DNA of 64,000 nucleotides, taken from Notolepis coatsorum. Taxonomy: Eukaryota > Chordata > Actinopteri > Aulopiformes > Paralepididae. The notes under the pieces are model-generated. The model saw only the letters and a list, made by a program, of their open reading frames with translations. It was not told where the DNA came from and searched no databases. Location of the stretch: NCBI GenBank assembly GCA_963971535.1, contig OZ020589.1:97588384-97652383 (forward strand), read 5' to 3'. Below are positions 1-11,054 of this stretch, in pieces; the first letter of the stretch is position 1; every line of letters starts with the position of its first letter. A program made the position numbers and the translations under genes.

Positions 1-280
1 GCTGGACAGTGAGGGACAGATGGACAGTGAGAGATGGACAGTGAGAGGACAGATGGAGAGTGAGGGGACAGATGGACAGTGAGGGACAGGTGGACAGTGA
101 GAGGACAGATGGACAGTGAGAGGACAGATGGACAGTGAGAGATGGACAGTGAGGGACAGATGGACAGTGAGAGATGGACAGTGAGGGGACAGATGGACAG
201 TGAGGGACAGGTGGACAGTGAGAGGACAGATGGACAGTGAGAGGACAGACGGACAGTGAGGGGACAGATGTACAGAAACA
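1..280. repeat. Minisatellite, about 20-bp units (ggacagatggacagtgag)
   Basis: The window opens inside a tandem array of about 16-22 bp units built on gacagatg and gacagtgag, with small length variants. It fades into a unique sequence near 290 and a short poly-T at 330-344. No reading frame is conserved across units. The left end lies outside the window. Confidence 0.9.
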
Positions 281-371
281 GACGGATGGACGGATATATG
301 GATGATGCCATTCATTAGTGATTAACGTTTTTTTTTTTTTTTTTACGACCACACCAATTTGTTTTGAATTC

Positions 372-870
372 TAAAGTGCTTTAAGTGCTATTTCCTTCTT
401 AACACAAGTGGTGGTCAACATGTTAAAATGATAGCTCTACATTCTGACAGACATCACTGATATAGAGTGTTTGGTCAGTAACATGGGTCTCCCAGTCCCT
501 CTGCTCTGCAGTAAACACAAAATACATGTTCTGCTATAATGTTCCAACTTTACCAAATCATGAGAGAAAACTCCACACTGCAAAGGTGGTCTGACAAACA
601 TATTCAATAAAAACTAGTTTTAAGCAAATAGCTAAAATACTCTGCCAGTGTAGTAAGCTAATTTGGCTTAGCAAGATTTCTTGAAATAAGTAAAACTATA
701 TTATAGGGTTTTCTCTCCTGATTGGATACAGTTCTGATTACTGCAGAGTGGAGGGACTGGGAGACCCATGCTACTGACCAAACACTCTAGTCTATATCAG
801 TGATGGCTGTTGCAATGTAGAGCTATTTAACACTTATTTATACAAAGAAATACCACTTACAGCACCTTTA
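372..870. mobile_element. Palindromic MITE with about 140-bp inverted arms
   Basis: The arm at 372-520 is repeated in reverse complement at about 735-870. Shared blocks include gagtgtttggtcagta, atgggtctcccagtccctc and ctctgcagtaa. The outer ends read taaagtgctttaagtg and, inverted, taaaggtgctgtaagtg. The roughly 215-bp centre is AT-rich and has no coding potential. This is the form of a non-autonomous DNA transposon. I could not settle a TSD, so the superfamily is open. The arms differ by several substitutions and short indels, so the copy is not recent. Confidence 0.7.
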
Positions 871-1183
871 ACATTCAAATGCTGACATCACAATGGCTAC
901 TGGTCTCTGAAAGCTATAGAGTGGTAGGATTCTAAGATAGAAAATAACTCACACCTGGAAGGGTTAATACACACAGGACTGGAATGCTTGGCAGAAACGG
1001 GTGGCGGAATATATCCTCCTGAAACACCTTTTAGCTGCATATGGGTCACTCCGTTTGTCTGTCTGGGACCTTGTCGGACTCTACCAAGTGGTTAAAACGT
1101 AGGGGTGGTTTGAGCAAGGGCCGGAGAAGTGAGATAAATGGATGTTTGTTACAGTAATTGCATCACAACAAGTATTTAACCCT

Positions 1184-1356
1184 TTCACTACCACACTACA
1201 GACGGTTAACCGGTCTTCTGTAGTGTGGTAGTGAAAGGGTTAACCTTCTATAGTGTGGTAGTATGAAAGGGTTAATATTCTGTAGTGTGGTAGTGAAAGG
1301 TTAACCTTCTGTAGTGTGGTAGTGAAAGGGTTAACCGTCTGTACAGTGGTAGTGAA
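1184..1356. repeat. 27-33-bp satellite (tgtagtgtggtagtgaaagggttaac), inverted at its left edge
   Basis: Five or so units of the motif gtagtgtggtagtgaaaggg plus ttaac follow each other. At 1184-1245 the first unit lies in reverse orientation to the next, giving a palindrome centred on cggttaaccg. The same satellite recurs at 34684-34960 and 46203-46436. Confidence 0.85.
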
Positions 1357-1621
1357 AGGGGGAAAAGGAGAGTAAAGAGAGACGAGGGAGATGTTAAACA
1401 TGGGTTCACTTTGAAGAGTGCGCCAGGTGATAGTGGCAACGGAAAGTAGAAAAGTTGATTTCAAACCAGATGAAGACCTGAACAGAGAGAGAGAGAGACA
1501 GGTAGAGGTCTGACTTTGATGATCGCCCCGTTTAACTGTTTCCTGTTTTTCAAACACTAACTGATGCTTTTGAAACAGATCAGTTTCTTCTGCACCATTT
1601 TGCTGAGAGCAGAGAGAGAGA

Positions 1622-1709
<88 letters not shown>
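1622..1709. repeat. (AC)n microsatellite
   Basis: About 44 uninterrupted AC dinucleotides, preceded by a short GA run. Reading frames through it are low-complexity artefacts. Confidence 0.95.
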
Positions 1710-1715
<6 letters not shown>

Positions 1716-1992
1716 AAGTGTAGTTTCTCTCAAAATGTACTAGAGTTTCCTTGGGGCCAGTCCTCTCCGACAGAGCCAGTATATAACCCGAGCCTCTCCG
1801 TTTGAGAGGAGAGGTCAAGCTCAAAGTCATCACTCTGTAAAAGCCACGTTAGCTTCCTGAAAAATCACGTGACTTTATCTGGTTACCAGAGTCGCATACG
1901 AGATCTGTGACCTTTGTGAAACGTCTCCTCATGTTTCAAAAACATTCAAAATGGCTTCAAGAGGCTGCGGTCTCAACTCCCGGAGTCAGCAT

Positions 1993-2390
1993 TGCCTTGG
2001 CTTGGGCTGATCGCTATACTAACTCGTTTGGCTGGGTTAGGGGGAGGGAAGCCGTGGGTGTGAAACTGGCGTTGTGGACAGCGATGCCTACAGGTCAGGT
2101 CTAGGCGCTTGCTCAGCGGAGGCAGGACTTGAGGAAGGCAGCGTGACCTCCCACGCGTTACACTTCACCAATGAGAGCCCTCGCTGCCAGGTGAGACGAG
2201 AGCCACTGGCTGTCGCCGCACATGTCGGAGGAAGCGTGCAGATACTTCAGGGTTCCCTTGTACCGACCAGTAGGAGAACATGCGCACAACAACCAGGTAG
2301 GGGAGGGGGGGGGGAATTGGCACAACGACTAAATTGGGACGGGGAGAAAACAGAGAAAAATCGGAGAAAGAGAGATAAAAAAAATTAAAT
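1993..2390 (+). mobile_element. tRNA-derived SINE, 5' head missing or degraded
   Basis: The body matches the reverse complement of the SINE at 9160-9660. Shared blocks are gcgttgtggacagcga, ctacaggtc, cagcgtga, cctcccacgcgtta and the tail pattern aattggga...gggagaaaa. The tRNA-like A and B boxes seen in the other copy are not recognisable here. The tail is A-rich (2375-2397). Confidence 0.6.
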
Positions 2391-2399
2391 AAAAAAATG

Positions 2400-3322
2400 G
2401 CTTCTGTTCGTTTATGACCCAAAACGTTATAGGCTACTCGGATCAAAAGGGTTACGGTTCAATGTTGGACCCCAAAGCAGAGACGGACACGCTGAGTAAA
2501 AAGCTAAATTTCCACTAGGGACAGGGGGGACATGCCCCCCCCCCCACATTATATAACGTTAATTAATATGCAAGACTTGTTCTGTGACGTGTATGTTTGT
2601 GCAATGACATATCGAGAGGAGTATGGATAATGAAAAAAAGTTTGGTTAAATCGAAATCGTCTGAATCGTTTGATTTGAGCTTCACATGCATGCGTTCTTC
2701 ACATGCAGGAACAAAACTACAATCCTCACAAAAAAGGGTCTTAAATTTGATTGCGCACAGGTCCTCCTCTTCTGCACGTTCAGCCGGTACTGCCCAGATG
2801 AAACCGTACTTAAAAATACACGTAGCGTGTTCTCTGTTTACAAACATACCGTGTTCGAGCCAATCAGCAATACCAACTGAGTCACGTGACTAAGTTGCCC
2901 CCTACCTGCACAAGCTGCTGCGCTAAAAGAATACGACGGGGCTCTATGGAGAAACCATGACACTCCCCTGACTTGTTTCAAACGAAAACGGCTGGATGTA
3001 ATTTTGCCAAATCAGCATGGCTGTGAGTGTGAGTCTTTCACCTTTACAGTATCTAGCTTTGGCATGGATTGATTGTTTAGATCGCAAGCATGGCTACCAA
3101 AGGCAAATATATTGTAGTCTGCCCCGTTATTCTGACCAGGATTACGTTCCTTTTGCCCCACTGATGCGTGCGCACACTGAGTCTGACGTATACAGCGAAC
3201 AGGTCTATTAACTACTAGTCTAACTATTTTGGCAGCTGAGAGATGTAGGCTACACACTTTTCAGCAGACTTTCTGCTGGCAATTCCTTTCAGATTCATCC
3301 AGCTCCAAAAATACAGTACGTT
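2400..3322. other. No gene recognised
   Basis: Short open frames on both strands lack recognisable domains, splice-site chains or codon bias. A C-rich/G-rich palindromic patch lies at 2523-2545. I see nothing that supports a gene here. Confidence 0.6.
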
Positions 3323-3593
3323 TAAAGGCCAACTTGCAGGTTAAACCCTACTCTTCAATTATGGGTAGTTTACATCATTGGTATCTAATTTCATTATTTA
3401 TTTTTTTCCATTTGACGCCGGAAATGCCACTCAGAAAGGGTTAAAAAGGTCCACGCACGAATAACATGCACGAGCAAATCAAAAAGCTTATCAGACGCTA
3501 GCAGGGCCATGACGTCACTCCAGGTAACTTTCCCTACTTCTGATCCACTACACTGGAGTTTGACGAGTGCAGAAAGCTATTTCCTTGATCAAA

Positions 3594-3668
3594 ATGGACG
3601 CCTTACAAGACGCAAATGGGTTTAATCGTCGAGACTTTGATGGACCAGCTACAACTGGTCGAAACAAG
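3594..3668 (+). other. Exon-like open segment with start codon and donor site
   Basis: An ATG in good context (caaaATGGac) opens 25 codons, MDALQDANGFNRRDFDGPAT followed by TGRNK, ending in AAG before gtatta, a weak donor. It lies inside the TIR element at 3323-4843, so it could be the first exon of a transposon gene, a captured host exon, or chance. I do not recognise the peptide and see no following exon. Confidence 0.2.
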
Positions 3669-3974
3669 GTATTAATGTCGTAAAAAAATAACTACATGTA
3701 CCACTAGGCAGCCTGTTGTTCAGTACAGCAGCGCTACTGGTCTGTGGGCTGTCGCCTTATCCCCGGGTCATAGTATCAAGCTGGCTATATGGCTCTGGCT
3801 AACGTTACCCCGCTAACGTTAGCATTATGTCTACTGTCGTGCATGTAAAAGAGTTTTGGGAACGAGTAAAATGTGCAGGTCCTCTTCTCAGACCTGTGGG
3901 GCAAAGCACTGCACGTGTAACGGGTGTAAAACTCACTCCCCAGAGGCATCCAAACTGAGCGCTTAGGAGGGAAT

Positions 3975-4090
3975 TCCTTTCTTGGCGCAGCGGTTTGTGA
4001 TGCCGCCCGCAGTGCGGACGCCTGGGGTTCGACTCCCACTCAAGGCATGGTCGAATTCGTGGCAGGGGCGAGTTGCCTCTGTTACACACG
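3975..4090 (+). mobile_element. tRNA-like SINE head
   Basis: The segment gcgcagcggtttgtgatgcc resembles a pol III A box region, and ggttcgactcc, about 40 bp on, is a good B box. It is embedded in a transposable element and lacks a cloverleaf and a clean 3' end, so it is read as a SINE fragment rather than a tRNA gene. Confidence 0.45.
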
Positions 4091-5112
4091 CATCATGCCG
4101 GCTAGCAAGCTACACGTCGCGGCATGTTTGATACGATAGTAGCCCCCTCGGATAGCACTCGGTGCATCACAGTCACGAAAGGGGCTACCACGATAGCTAT
4201 TAGCTAACTAAATTTAACGTTACAAGCTCAAACACCTTATAACTACTACTATTGTCGTGTCCATAAGTTCCCTGGCAGAATACTTGTGAGGACAAAGGTA
4301 TACAAAGAGGAGAGAACCATTTTAAATCGGGCCATGTTAGGAGTTTCGAGAATGCTGGCTACCAAGCTAGCTAACTTAGCTACTAACGTTATAAACTATA
4401 CACAATATGTACAACGACACAATGATTTACATTATTACAAATATGGTAACGTGGTTGTGGCTTTTACAAATAGTGGTTAGCTTTAGAGATGAATGGCTAT
4501 GATCACGGAGCAATAGTGTTAGGTGAAACAGATACTAGCTCCTCGGCTAGTATACTAACAAGAAGGCTCTCTGCTTCCTGCCACTACCTGCCTGTGAGTC
4601 TCAGAGCCCCTGCTGCCCTGTACCTCATGGTGTGACGTCAGCATTAAGATGACACACGCACGCTATGAAACATGGATTAAAATATGCATGTGCATGGAGG
4701 TTGTGGTTTGGTCGACAAAATGTTTGATAAAAACGCTAAAACTGGGTCAATTTCGATAATTTTTTTCCCCTCTTCATGAAAGTCAGCGTTGGCCTAGTCA
4801 CATTGTTTATTGAACAAAAATACAACCTGCAAGTTGGCCTTTAACGTTGACTGATGGGACATTCTAAATTAAGTTTCTGAACTTGGTGTAAAATCCATTT
4901 CCTAACCTGACTTGAAAGTGAAGAGGTGATTAGGAGTGTCATGGAACAAACACGTCACAATGGTGGACAACGGTGAAAGATGGATTGTGAATCAAATATG
5001 CACATGGATCAGTTACAGCCATAAATAGATATAATTGCCACTAACTGCAAATGCCAACATGGCGAGACAGAGAACTCCTTTCATATCTAAGAATATAGAA
5101 TAAGGCTGTACT

Positions 5113-5913
5113 ACGGAAGCCCTAAGAGGCCATACATTCATAAATTTATTTACTCCGTTTTCCTGTGATAACGAGTTAATTCAATTCGTTTTTCGTGATA
5201 ACGGGATCATTTTCTCGAGATCTCGAGAAAACAAAACGATAGTCTATATATTAAATCACTGCAGGAAACATCATTCAACGTCGCAATGTCAGAGGAGCAG
5301 GTAGCCCCTTTCGTGACTGTGATGCACCGCTAAGGGGCTAAAGAGCAGGAGGATATTGATCACAGCGTCACATATCTCTTCAATCAAGGCCTGACACAGG
5401 CTGAAATAGCTTCATGCCTTGCTGTTACAGATTAGTGTGCATCATCTAAGAAGACGGTTAGCAAAGGCTTCAGCTTTACCGGCAGCGCAATCAAAGTGAG
5501 CTCTCAAAGAGCACCTACGGGAGACTGCAACTCGAAACTGGCCCCCGTATGTCCAAACCCCTCCCACCCCCTCCAAATGTACAGTTTCCTCCCCCTCGTA
5601 TGTATATATTTTCTGTTAGGATCTCTGTTTAACAGTACTGTATATTTGTATATCTTGTATGTCACAAATGTAACAGTACTGTGTATACCTGTATGTCATG
5701 GTCCCCCTGAAATAAATTAATCCGTTATCACGAGAAAACGATCTGTCGAGATAACGAAATAATAAGTCGTTATCACGAGAAAACGGACTTTGTTATCTCG
5801 AGATCTCGAGAAAATTATCCCGTTATCACGAGAAAACTAATTAAATTAACTCGTTATCACAGGAAAACGGAGTAAATAAAATGTATGAATGTATGGCCTC
5901 TTACGGCTTCCGT
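5113..5913. mobile_element. DNA transposon derivative with about 130-bp TIRs
   Basis: The left arm (5113-5235) and right arm (5785-5913) are inverted copies. They share acggaagcc, gaggccatacattcat, ttactccgttttcctgtgat and the self-complementary block tctcgagatctcgaga. The triplet act flanks both sides, a possible 3-bp TSD. The interior reads weakly as DIDHSVTYLFNQGLTQAEIA on the + strand near 5350, like the helix-turn-helix region of transposon integrases. Stops break it, and a LINE 3' fragment occupies 5492-5712. The family assignment is open. Confidence 0.6.
5492..5712 (+). mobile_element. 3' fragment of a jockey/L2-group LINE
   Basis: The segment starting ctctcaaagagcacctac matches 24294 onward, including gggagactgcaa, cgaaactggcccc and the 3' UTR with repeated cagtactgt and tgtatgtcat blocks. 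In the other copy this encodes the C-terminal end of ORF2. The 5' end is truncated, and the insertion sits inside the TIR element at 5113-5913. Confidence 0.6.
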
Positions 5914-6039
5914 ACTAAACGTATTCCTTCACAGCAAAACCTTTTTTTAATTTCAGCTTAATTTCTATAATTTCTTCCTATTTCATCAATTCATCATAGA
6001 ATTACACCCCTGAGGATATCAGTGGTGGAAGAAGTACAC

Positions 6040-7108
6040 TAGGCTTGGGCGGTATGACGGTATTACGGTATACCAGGATATTTAGAAATCCCGCCGGTAT
6101 GATTCTCAATACCGTGACGTCACAGACTGCTATTACACTGACACGGAGTTGATTGTAGTGCACAGCACGCGCCAGCAGAGGGTTACGTGGCCATCGTTCT
6201 GTGAGCTAGCGTTGATACCTGGCTGGTGCGGGCTAACTGGCCATCGTTCCGGGAGCTAACGTTAGTAGCACTAGGCTGCTGCTGGCTAACTGGCCATCGT
6301 TCCGGGAGCAAACGTTAGTAGCACTAGGCTGCTGCTGGCTAACTGGCCATCGTTCCGGGAGCTAACGTTAGTAGCACTAGGCTGCTGCTGGCTAACTGGC
6401 CATCGTTCCGGGAGCTAACGTTAGTAGCACTAGGCTGCTGCTGGCTAACTGGCCATCGTTCCGGGAGCTAACGTTAGTAGCACTAGGCTGCTGCTGGCTA
6501 ACTGGCCATCGTTCCGGGAGCTAACGTTAGTAGCACTAGGCTGCTGCTGGCTAACTGGCCATCATTCCGGGAGCTAACGTTAGTGGCACTAGGCTGCTGC
6601 TGGCTAACTGGCCATCGTTCCGGGAGCTAACGTTAGTAGCACTAGGCTGGTGCGGGCTAACTGGCCATCGTTCCGGGAGCTAACGTTAGTAGCACTAGGC
6701 TGCTGCGGGCTAACTGGCCATCGTTCCGGGAGCTAACGTTAGTGGCACTAGGCTGCTGCTGGCTAACTGGCCATCGTTCCGGGAGCTAACGTTAGTAGCA
6801 CTAGGCTGGTGCGGGCTAACTGGCCATCGTTCCGGGAGCTAACGTTAGTAGTAGTAGGCTGGTGCGGGCTAACTGGCCATCGTTTCCGGGAGCTAACGTT
6901 AGTAGCACTAGGCTGGTGCTGGCTAACTGGCCATCATTCCGTGATTTGTTTATTTGGTAACACGGGTTGCTAAGGAATTTAGGTTTGAGGTTGAAGAAAG
7001 TGCACTTTTAGGTTGAAAGAACGGCCCTAATGTCAACGTGTTTCAATATAAGCGTTATGTACGGTTATAATGAGTATATGGTTAAAAAAATTATACCGCC
7101 CAAGCCTA
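6040..7108. mobile_element. Non-autonomous hAT element, 8-bp TSD AAGTACAC
   Basis: The ends taggcttgggcggtat and ataccgcccaagccta are exact inverted repeats of 16 bp. They are flanked by aagtacac at 6032-6039 and 7109-7116. TSDs of 8 bp and this terminal form are diagnostic of hAT. No transposase frame is present; most of the interior is a 60-bp minisatellite (6185-6950). Confidence 0.88.
6185..6950. repeat. 60-bp minisatellite inside the hAT element, about 13 units
   Basis: Units contain ggctaactggccatcgttcc, gggagctaacgttagtagca and ctaggctgctgct. Most are nearly identical, with variants such as gtgcgggct for gctgctggct and one atcattcc. The high similarity implies recent amplification or ongoing unit exchange. 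No open frame runs through the array. Confidence 0.93.
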
Positions 7109-7263
7109 AAGTACACAGTTCCTTTACTTAAGTAAAAGTTAAAATACCCAGATAAATGAGTACTCTGGTAAAAGTAAAAGTCCTCCATTCAAATTCTACT
7201 TAAGTAAAAGTAGAGACGTATTTGCTATTGAATGTACTAGTAAGTAAAAGTATGCATTCTACA

Positions 7264-8680
7264 TGTTTGATTGAAAATTGTATTACAGATTGCAGAATGG
7301 GTACAATACAGTGCGGCTCAATACACACAATTGTTAAGGGGATGCAGACCAGAGAAAGACTTTCATCTTGTTTACATCAGGGTTCCCCATTTTAAATTCA
7401 TCATGACATTTGACATGCATGACATACAGATTAGAGATGTTCCGATACCATTTTTTCCTTTCCGATCCGATTCCGATACCTAAGCTTTGGGTATCGGCCG
7501 ATACCGATACTTATCCGATACCCGTGCATACATAAAAAAAAATAAAAACGATATTATATAAATTTTTTATAAATATAATTTTTTTTTTTTTTAACAAATA
7601 CTGTTTTATATATACTGTTTTTTAGTCATAACTAGAAAGTAATGGTATTTATTCAACAACAGGTGATTGTATAGATTTGTATTAGTATCATTAATCAATG
7701 AGTATGGGGCTTCAGCACTGCAGATATACCCTACTCCAATGATCCACACGGACATTATACGTTGCTGCACTCGCTACCCACTGGCTCTGCAGATATACCC
7801 TACTCAGTCTGTCTACAAGGCTCCGTTCAGTAGCAGTCGGATCTGTTTTGATTTTTGCACAATAAATATTCAACATTCTCTTTTGAGACTCCGCCTCAGA
7901 CTCTTATCATTTGGCACTAAAAGCTAAACATTGTCGCCGATATGGCTGTCCGCAACATGTCATTAATTGTGTACGCGACGTGCAATTGTGCAATGACAAC
8001 GTTACCGTTAGCTAGCATGAGCTACCGGTATATGGGAAGACCATAGAAGACTGTAACGTTACTGGTGACATTGTGATTTAACTTGGAATACTCCTTTGCC
8101 AACTTGCTGTACTTTGCTTGCAGGTCTGCAGCCATTATTGCTGGATTATATGAATAGCCCCAACTTTAGCCAAGGTAATGTTAAAGCTAGCTTTCGGTTA
8201 GCCGTTCAATGCTAATAACACCAGCCACCAAGCGAACCCATGAGCTCGCCGTCAACACCGCTCTGTCGGGACGATGACATTTAAGAAAGTATCTGCTGTT
8301 AAAATGACAAATGGCATTGACACTTTAATCGATTAAGCACACGTTTGTTTTATAATGCTTACTCAACAGACCACAGTGTTGTTGATAAATTACGTCATAT
8401 GGTATCGGAGACCAGCATTAGAGGGCAGTATCGGCGGCTTTTCCGATACCAGTATCGGTATCGGAACAACTCTAATACAGATATACAGATATATATCATG
8501 ACATTTATGACATACACGACATACAGATAAAGTTACTGTTACATCCAGACATTTATGACATGATACAAGATATACAAATATATACAGTACTGTTTAAGAG
8601 ACAGAGATCCTAAAAGAAAATATATACATTTGAGGGGGAAGAAACTGTACATTAGGAGGGGGAGAAGTGGGAGGGGGGCG
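7264..8680 (-). mobile_element. 3' end of a jockey/L2-group LINE, split by a hAT
   Basis: The reverse complement of 7264-7423 matches the LINE 3' UTR at 24640-24760 (caatctgt, gtacccattctgcaat, cttaacaattgt, accagagaaagac inverted). The match resumes after the hAT insertion at 8482-8660 with the cagtactgt region. Only non-coding 3' sequence remains. Confidence 0.6.
7432..8474. mobile_element. Non-autonomous hAT element, 8-bp TSD ATACAGAT
   Basis: The ends tagagatgttccgatacc and ggtatcggaacaactcta are inverted repeats, with further ccgatacc/ggtatcgg copies beneath the ends. The TSD atacagat is present at 7424-7431 and 8475-8482. The 1.04-kb interior is AT-rich and has no transposase. Subterminal repeats of the GATACC type also occur in the hAT MITE at 53337-53662, so the two may be relatives. 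Confidence 0.85.
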
Positions 8681-8689
8681 GGGGTGACA

Positions 8690-8935
8690 GTGGCTCGGTA
8701 GGTAGAGCAGTTGTCCGGTTATCCAGAGGTTCCCGGTTTGATTCCCGCTCCTCCCGGGCAGCGTGTCAAAGTGTCCTTGAGCAAGACACTTAACCCCTAA
8801 CTGCTCCCGATGAGCAGGTTGGCACCTTGCATGGTTGCCTCCATTGTCGGTGTGTGAATGTGTGAGTGAATGGGTAAAATGTGAGGAACAAATTGTAAAG
8901 CGATTAAAGGTTGTGTTAAAGTGGTGTGTGGTACA
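8690..8935 (+). mobile_element. tRNA-derived SINE
   Basis: A tRNA-like head (tggctcggtaggtagagca as A box region, ggtttgattcc as B box) is followed by a conserved SINE body: ccttgagcaagacacttaac, ctgctcccgatgagcag and gtgtgtgaatgtgtgagtga. This body is common in fish SINEs. A duplicated block (8926-9005, gtggtcc/gtggtac...ctctgatta) follows and recurs inverted at 58560-58665. Confidence 0.75.
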
Positions 8936-9159
8936 GTTCTGCTGCTCTGATTAAAGGTGATGTTAAAGTGGTATGTGGTCCAGTTCTGTAGCTCTGATTA
9001 CGTCCTCTTGAAGTTTGCAGGCTTCAAATGTAAACGTATATAATCTTCATACATCTTTGCCACATTTTCTATGCAAAACGTGTGTCGCCAGATGATTTCC
9101 AAAAAAAGAAACTGAACTTAGAAGCAGGCCAGGCCAGTGTTTCTAGTTGCAGCAGCGCA

Positions 9160-9660
9160 ATAGTTTTTTTTTTTTATCCACTTTTTCTCCCATTTTCTAT
9201 ATTTTCTCCCATCCCAATTTCGTATGTTCCAATTCAACCCTCCCCTGTCACGAACGCTGTTTCTTGCCTCCCACAAGCCGGCTGCAATGTGGACTAAGTC
9301 ATACATAGCACAAGTCCCCTCCGGTACTTGAGGTAACAGCAGTCGCATCTTTTCACCTGCGCAGCTCGATCTCTCAGTGGCGAGGAGTAACGCGTGGGAG
9401 GCTCACGCTGCCCCCGACACTTCCTGATTCTACTGCGCAGGCGCACCAACCGACCTGTAGGAGTCGCTGTCCACAACGCCCCGATCCCCACCCATCAGTT
9501 TCCCACCCCCTAATACGGCCAATGTGTATTAGTACGGACGACCAGCTAAACTGAAAGCAATGTGGAGCGCTGGGATTGAACAGGCGATCCCAGCGTCTCA
9601 GCATTCGTGGCGAGCGCCTTGCCCACTACGCCACGTAGCCGCCCTGCAGCAGCGCAATAG
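9160..9660 (-). mobile_element. tRNA-derived SINE, complete-looking
   Basis: On the minus strand the element starts with a tRNA-like head: ggcggctacgtggcgtagtg with A box tggcgtagtgggcaaggcgc, then B box gttcaatccc. A roughly 400-bp body and an A-rich tail (plus-strand tttttttttt at 9165) follow. It is the better-preserved relative of 1993-2390. A short duplicated tgcagcagcgcaatagtt occurs at 9149-9166 and again at 9645-9662, consistent with a TSD of about 18 bp. Confidence 0.8.
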
Positions 9661-9664
9661 TTAG

Positions 9665-10400
9665 ATAACCTAGGTGGGGAACAACCAGGAGATCACTGCA
9701 ACTCACACAAGTTGGAGAACTATCTCTCTCTCTTGCTCTCACACACACACAAATATTGGTGGAGGCGGGACCCTTACAAAAAACTGTTGTTGCTAATCAT
9801 TGACACATGCTAGCCTGTAATAATCCCCCCCAGAAAAATCTACTTTGCATTTGATATATTGCAAATATATGCCATCACACACACTGGCATTTAAAGGGTT
9901 AGAATTATAAAATGAATATGTGGTGTTATGATCAGGGCTGAAGTTGAATAAAAGATTGTATTATTTTCAATCTGACATTACAAAAAAACTGAAAATCCAT
10001 CAAAATCAGTGTTTAAAGGGTACAAATAAAAAGTCTTTGTAACAAGAAATGTCCTGGTGGGGGACCCCCTGCTTAAAAAGTGGCCTGACTGGGGCTATAT
10101 TTTGCACTATATTTCCTGGCCTGAATGATTTCCCCAGTCCGGCCCTAAGTATTTAAAAAAAAAAAAAATGTATCTCCTATAATAGTGGTGTTCGCGGCTC
10201 TCTGACACCGTTATTTGGGGTTCGCAGCCTGAAAAGTTTGGGAACCCCTGGTCTAGATTGTGTCGTTACTGAGATCCTGAGGTTATGGAATGAGACTGGT
10301 TCCTACTTGTTTGATGACCTCGTCCACATGGCCATGTGCTTTCCTTCTGTCTGACATGGAGACAAGTCAACACAAGCGCTGCCTTGTAAACGTGTGGCAT
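9665..10400. other. No gene recognised; hAT end remnant
   Basis: Mostly AT-rich. The segment ending aaagtttgggaacccctgg (about 10235-10253) looks like one terminal inverted repeat of a hAT element whose other end I could not find. A 14-base A run lies at 10154. Confidence 0.4.
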
Positions 10401-10404
10401 CTTG

Positions 10405-10660
10405 GGGAGGCAGGATGGCCTAGAGGTAAAGAGGCCGGCCGGTAACCGAAAGGTCATCGGTTCGATCCCGACCCCGACAGGAGGGTGCATTCCAGCTGTG
10501 AGCTGGTGATTGGTGAAGGATGACTGAAGGGTGACTGAAGGATCGCTGGTATTACATATACGGTGCCCAACATCCTGCCTAAGTACTGTTGAGCAAGGCA
10601 CTGAACCCCAAAACTGCTCCAGGGGCGACCCTGCACTCTGACCTCTCTGATGAAATGCAT
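10405..10660 (+). mobile_element. tRNA-derived SINE
   Basis: The head gcaggatggcctagaggta carries an A-box-like block and ggttcgatccc at 10459 is a strong B box. The body ttgagcaaggcactgaaccc and aactgctccaggggc is typical of fish tRNA SINEs. It abuts the minisatellite that starts near 10670. Confidence 0.75.
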
Positions 10661-11054
10661 ATGTGTGGGGGACTGTGTGTAACTAGGAGAGATACGACGA
10701 CTGTGTGTATGTGTAACTAGGAGGGATTTGAGGCCTGTATGTGTAACTAGGAGGGATATGAGGACTGTGTGTAACTAGGAGGGATATGAGGACTGTTTGT
10801 ATGTGTAACTAGGAGGGATATGAGGACTGTGTGTAACCAGGATGGATATGAGGACTGTGTGTATGTGTAATTAGGAGGGTTATGAGGACTGTGTGTATGT
10901 GTAACTAGAATGAATATGAGGACTGTGTGTGTGTAACTAGGAGGGATATGAGGACTGTGTGTAACTCTGAGGGATATGAGGACTGTGTGTATGCAGGGCC
11001 GCCTCAGGGGGTGTGCGAGCAGTGCGGTCGCACAGGGCCTCGCGGGAAGGGGGG

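Larger units (their letters stand above)
3323..4843. mobile_element. TIR element with 20-bp perfect ends and putative ACGTT duplication
   Basis: The left end taaaggccaacttgcaggtt (3323-3342) is exactly inverted at 4824-4843. Both ends are flanked by acgtt (3318-3322 and 4844-4848), a possible 5-bp TSD. The 1.5-kb interior holds an exon-like start at 3594, a tRNA-like SINE head near 3975-4090 and a 50-bp palindromic segment starting gtagcccc (4138-4190). That segment reappears inside the element at 5113-5913. No transposase frame is visible, so it is non-autonomous. The superfamily is unassigned. Confidence 0.6.
6018..7262 (+). mobile_element. Common fish interspersed repeat (agtggtggaagaagtac / ttacttaagtaaaagt), split by a hAT
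   Basis: The left piece agtggtggaagaagtac (about 6020-6039) continues after the hAT insertion at 7109 as cagttcctttacttaagtaa, then several taagtaaaagta repeats to about 7262. The motif is familiar from many teleost genomes as a short interspersed element. It is non-coding. Confidence 0.5.

Noticed and set aside
5280-5480. Polinton or other large virus-like element suggested by an integrase-like reading
   Set aside because: Only a short, weak helix-turn-helix-like stretch within an 0.8-kb TIR element; no capsid, polymerase or packaging genes.
6185-6950. CRISPR-like regular repeats
   Set aside because: Units are contiguous without unique spacers and lie inside a eukaryotic transposon. The same holds for the other arrays.
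10420-10480. tRNA gene
   Set aside because: A and B boxes are present here and in the other SINE heads (8690, 9660, 59357, 61554), but each head leads into a SINE body and no clean cloverleaf ends were seen.
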